A DNA stretch of 64,000 nucleotides, from assembly GCF_017794765.1 (NCBI RefSeq), contig NZ_CP051236.1, positions 3,400,729 to 3,464,728 on the forward strand, in the 5' to 3' direction. Shown piece by piece: positions 61,908 to 64,000 of the stretch (position 1 is its first letter; each line of letters starts with the position of its first letter). Made by a program: the position numbers and the translations under genes. The DNA is from Nitratireductor sp. (lineage in GTDB: Bacteria > Pseudomonadota > Alphaproteobacteria > Rhizobiales > Rhizobiaceae). The notes beneath the pieces are model-generated. The model searched no databases and was not told the DNA's origin. It worked only from the letters and a program-made list of their open reading frames with translations.

Positions 61908-62108
61908 TCAGTTGCGCTTCCGCTGGACGCGGGCGCGCAACCAGAAGACCATGAAAAATGCCAGTACAAACAGGACGGCAACCACACCCGCGACCCAGGG
62001 CGAATAGGCGCCGATGGCGAGCATGATGCGCGGCATCAGATAGGCAACGACACCAAAACCGATGAGGATGAGCGCGGCTGCGACCGCCGCCTTGCGATTT
62101 TCCGACAA
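61908..62108 (-). CDS. Small two-helix membrane protein
   Basis: A 66-residue protein with two hydrophobic helices (AAVAAALILIGFGVVAYLMP and WVAGVVAVLFVLAFFMVFWL) and a basic end (RARVQRKRN). The start is probably TTG 62108 with AGGAT upstream. The frame is open to 62225, but that part would overlap the GNAT gene. The family is not recognised. It follows the GNAT gene by 34 bases on the same strand. Confidence 0.6.
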   Translation of the reverse strand: MSENRKAAVAAALILIGFGVVAYLMPRIMLAIGAYSPWVAGVVAVLFVLAFFMVFWLRARVQRKRN

Positions 62109-62142
62109 AGGATCCTGCCTGTCTGCTCGCCGAGCTCCAGGG

Positions 62143-62823
62143 TCAGTCCCTGAAAGCTTCCAGCCTTTTCTTCTGACGGCCTTCCTTATCGAAATTGGCC
62201 GGATCAAGCCATGCGTCAAATGCACTTTTTAGCGCCGGCCATTCGCTGTCGAGTATCGAAAACCAGGCCGTGTCGCGGTTTTCGCCCTTTACGATCATAT
62301 GCTGACGGAAGACGCCCTCAAACTTGAAACCAAACCGTTCTGCGGCGCGACGCGAAGGCAGATTGGCATTGTTGCACTTCCATTCGAAGCGCCTGTACCC
62401 AAGATCATCAAAGATGTGGCGGGCAAAAAGATAGAGCGCCTCGGTCGCCCGCACGCTGCGCGATATCCCCGGTCCCCAATAAATGTTTCCGGCCTCGATA
62501 ACACCGTTGGCCGGGTCTATACGCATCAGCGCCTGCCGGCCGCCGACTCGTTCTGTCTCCCTGTCGATCACTGCGTAAAAGAACGGGTCGGTGCTCTCGG
62601 CCACCTTTTCAAGCCAAGGCCTGAAAGCCTCTTCGCTTTCCGGCGGATATTCTGCCAGCCAGCGAAATCGCTCATCCGCGTCGGCAACCGTGGATACGGC
62701 ATAAAGACCGTTGCCGTGGAGCACCGGGTCAAGGGGTTCGAGCCTGACGGTACGTCCCTCGAGCACCCTGCGTTCCGGGCGCGGTCTGGTGCTCCAGTGA
62801 ATAAGATCGTTCTGCATACGCAT
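62143..62823 (-). CDS. GNAT-family acetyltransferase (RimJ/RimL type)
   Basis: This 226-residue protein has the Acetyltransf_3 layout: RRVLEGRTVRLEPLDPVLHG at the start, QALMRIDPANGVIEAGNIYW then RSVRATEALYLFARHIFDDL in the acetyl-CoA region, and NLPSRRAAERFGFKFEGVFR near the end. These enzymes acetylate N-termini of proteins or small molecules; many in this group act on antibiotics or amino acids. ATG 62823 has GGAG four bases upstream; 62817 is an alternative. Confidence 0.88.
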   Translation of the reverse strand: MRMQNDLIHWSTRPRPERRVLEGRTVRLEPLDPVLHGNGLYAVSTVADADERFRWLAEYPPESEEAFRPWLEKVAESTDPFFYAVIDRETERVGGRQALMRIDPANGVIEAGNIYWGPGISRSVRATEALYLFARHIFDDLGYRRFEWKCNNANLPSRRAAERFGFKFEGVFRQHMIVKGENRDTAWFSILDSEWPALKSAFDAWLDPANFDKEGRQKKRLEAFRD

Positions 62824-62962
62824 GTTCTCCAGCCTTGCCTGTGCACTGCCCAGCCTTGTCATCGTTCTGCAAAGCATGGTGGCGCGCCGCACGAAAGGCC
62901 CAGCAGGATATGCGGACCTGCGCCAGGCAACGCATGAAGAAGCATGAGATAGAAACGGACGA

Positions 62963-62983
62963 GGCGGCCACTGGTCGGCCGCC
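62963..62983. other. Hairpin downstream of the TRAP gene
   Basis: GGCGGCC and GGCCGCC form a perfect 7-bp stem with a seven-base loop. It may end the minus-strand TRAP transcript 100 bases after its stop, although only a short T-rich stretch follows. Confidence 0.4.
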
Positions 62984-63049
62984 CCGTTTCGAACCGTGCT
63001 TGGGAGGAGGAAAGCCGATCCGACAGTCAGAATCCTAACTGCCCAATCG

Positions 63050-63064
63050 TTAACGTTTACTTAA
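63050..63064. promoter_or_regulatory. CtrA-type box TTAA-N7-TTAA
   Basis: TTAA (63050-63053), seven bases, TTAA (63061-63064) matches the CtrA consensus spacing. It lies between the TRAP stop (63085) and the GNAT gene (start 62823), about 230 bases before the latter. The target gene is uncertain. Confidence 0.4.
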
Positions 63065-63084
63065 CGGAATCCCTCAAATCGCAA

Positions 63085-64000
63085 TTACCTTGTCACGATC
63101 TCAGGCCCCATAAGGCTGTAGGGCAACCATGTTGACATAACCGGCATATAGGTAACCAGTATCAGGAAGATAAACAGAACTGCCACAAATGGCGCCGCCG
63201 CACGCACCACCTGGATCAGGCTCATGCCGGTTATGCCGCTTGTCACGAACAGATTAAGCCCGATCGGCGGCGTGATCATGCCGATTTCCATGTTCACCAC
63301 CATGATGATGCCAAGGTGGACCGGATCCACGCCCAGTTCCATGGCGATAGGGAAAACGACCGGCGCAACGATAAGGAGCAGTCCTGAGGGCTCCATGAAC
63401 TGGCCACCCAGAAGCAGAAGCAGGTTCACGGCGATTAGGAAAGTAAACCAGGTGAATCCGGCGTCGACCATGAGACCGGTGATGGCCTGGGGGATGCGCT
63501 CCGCCGTAAGCACATGGGCAAAAAGCAGCGCGTTGACGATGATGAACATCAGCATGACCGTTGTGCGCGCAGCATCGACCGTCACTTTCCGTGTCTCTTC
63601 ATTGAAGAAGGCGCGCAGGAAATTCCGGCCCATCAGGCTCAGATTGCGCCGCCAGATCGGCAGGCTTGCCAGGAGCAACCCCGGCAGCGCCGCGGGTCCG
63701 CCCCTGCCGCGCCACAACGCATAAGCCACCATCGCCGCCAAAGACAGGAAGAGCCCGGTCACCGTGCGTCCCTGCAGCGTCACCCCTTCCCAATCTGCTG
63801 TCAGGAAGAAACTCAAGATCATCCAGACAAAGAAGAATGCGAGCGCATAGACCGTGGCCGAAAATCCCACCTTTGCGCGCGGGCCATCTGCCTCCTTCAC
63901 CCACCGTTCGTTCTTCATTGGCCCCATGTCGCGATAGACGAACAGTGCCACCGCAAACGAGTAGACAGCGGCAACGGCAGCCGCTTCGGTGGGTGTGAAA
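63085..64000 (-). CDS. dctM: TRAP transporter large permease (DctM), 5' end outside window
   Basis: This is the membrane channel subunit of a TRAP importer. The window holds the last 305 residues, starting within the conserved FTPTEAAAVAAVY motif and followed by LFVYRDMG. About 100 residues then do not fit a normal DctM: a charged stretch, two membrane helices (ATVYALAFFFVWMILSFFLT; VTGLFLSLAAMVAYALW) and a linker. The standard sequence resumes (VDAARTTVMLMFIIVNALLF AHVLT) through ITPPIGLNLFVTSGITGMSL to the end. Energy comes from the Na+/H+ gradient; the binding protein and small permease should lie upstream, beyond base 64000. Confidence 0.9.
   Translation of the reverse strand, partial: FTPTEAAAVAAVYSFAVALFVYRDMGPMKNERWVKEADGPRAKVGFSATVYALAFFFVWMILSFFLTADWEGVTLQGRTVTGLFLSLAAMVAYALWRGRGGPAALPGLLLASLPIWRRNLSLMGRNFLRAFFNEETRKVTVDAARTTVMLMFIIVNALLFAHVLTAERIPQAITGLMVDAGFTWFTFLIAVNLLLLLGGQFMEPSGLLLIVAPVVFPIAMELGVDPVHLGIIMVVNMEIGMITPPIGLNLFVTSGITGMSLIQVVRAAAPFVAVLFIFLILVTYMPVMSTWLPYSLMGPEIVTR

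Noticed and set aside
1..64000. Search for CRISPR arrays, tRNA or rRNA genes, complete IS elements and toxin-antitoxin pairs
   Set aside because: Nothing with the needed repeats, cloverleaf sequences, transposase motifs or paired small genes was seen by eye; a covariance-model scan would settle the RNA genes.

Overview
The window looks like chromosomal DNA of an alphaproteobacterium of the order Hyphomicrobiales (Rhizobiales), most like the Phyllobacteriaceae/Rhizobiaceae branch. The main evidence is the rhizobial flagellar set: visN/visR, rem (ftcR), motB-motC-fliK(motD), motE, flaF/flbT and two short tandem flagellins, with no sign of FliA/FlgM or FlhDC. Gene density and codon use are those of a GC-rich genome. 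I see no tRNA, rRNA, CRISPR array, complete insertion sequence or phage gene.

Layout. (1) 1-5317: a sugar locus with an arabinose-type ABC transporter (araG partial, araF), a divergent FCD-type GntR regulator and galactonate dehydratase dgoD. It ends in a scar holding a frameshifted, 3'-truncated polar amino acid ABC ATPase. (2) 5318-8934: a minus-strand run of cutC, a ROK sugar kinase, a PNPOx-GAF-winged-helix protein and a small PNPOx-like protein. (3) 9267-10667: a berberine-bridge-type FAD oxidoreductase. (4) 10738-15520: the osmoregulated periplasmic glucan operon opgG - 40-codon ORF - opgH - opgC. (5) 15825-17281: an SDR protein lacking the usual catalytic Tyr/Lys, then two decayed fragments, a GH1 beta-glucosidase tail and the C-terminal domain of a sugar ABC ATPase.

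(6) 17534-54036: about 36 kb of flagellar and motility genes. visN-visR (top of the hierarchy) come first. A minus-strand operon motA-fliM-fliN-fliG-flhB-(small ORF) follows. The rest is on the plus strand: DUF1217-flgF-fliI-(membrane protein); flgB-flgC-fliE-flgG-flgA-flgI-motE-flgH-fliL-fliP; flaA; flaB; fliF-fliH-like-motB-motC-fliK-transglycosylase; rem; flgE-flgK-flgL-flaF-flbT-flgD-fliQ; flhA-fliR-fliJ-like-flgJ-like-(two small genes). Together these encode the basal body, export gate, switch, stators, hook, filament and the Vis-Rem control chain. Chemotaxis genes are not in the window.

(7) 54553-64000: mixed housekeeping and accessory genes: a MarR regulator behind an AT-rich stretch, an SCP2 protein, a GNAT enzyme with fold-III ornithine/lysine decarboxylase behind a long leader (likely a speF-type RNA), an amidase, a LysR regulator, a DUF1007 plus RcnA/NicO-type metal exporter pair, a small membrane protein, a second GNAT enzyme and the 3' part of a TRAP large permease.

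The most striking signal not explained by the gene list is a 21-bp element, CRCRCAAG-N9-NTA, found 33-51 bases before the first gene of six flagellar transcription units, in the right orientation each time. It looks like the promoter/activator box of the class II flagellar regulon, plausibly read by Rem. Two TTAA-N7-TTAA (CtrA-type) boxes, one before flaB, add a cell-cycle angle.
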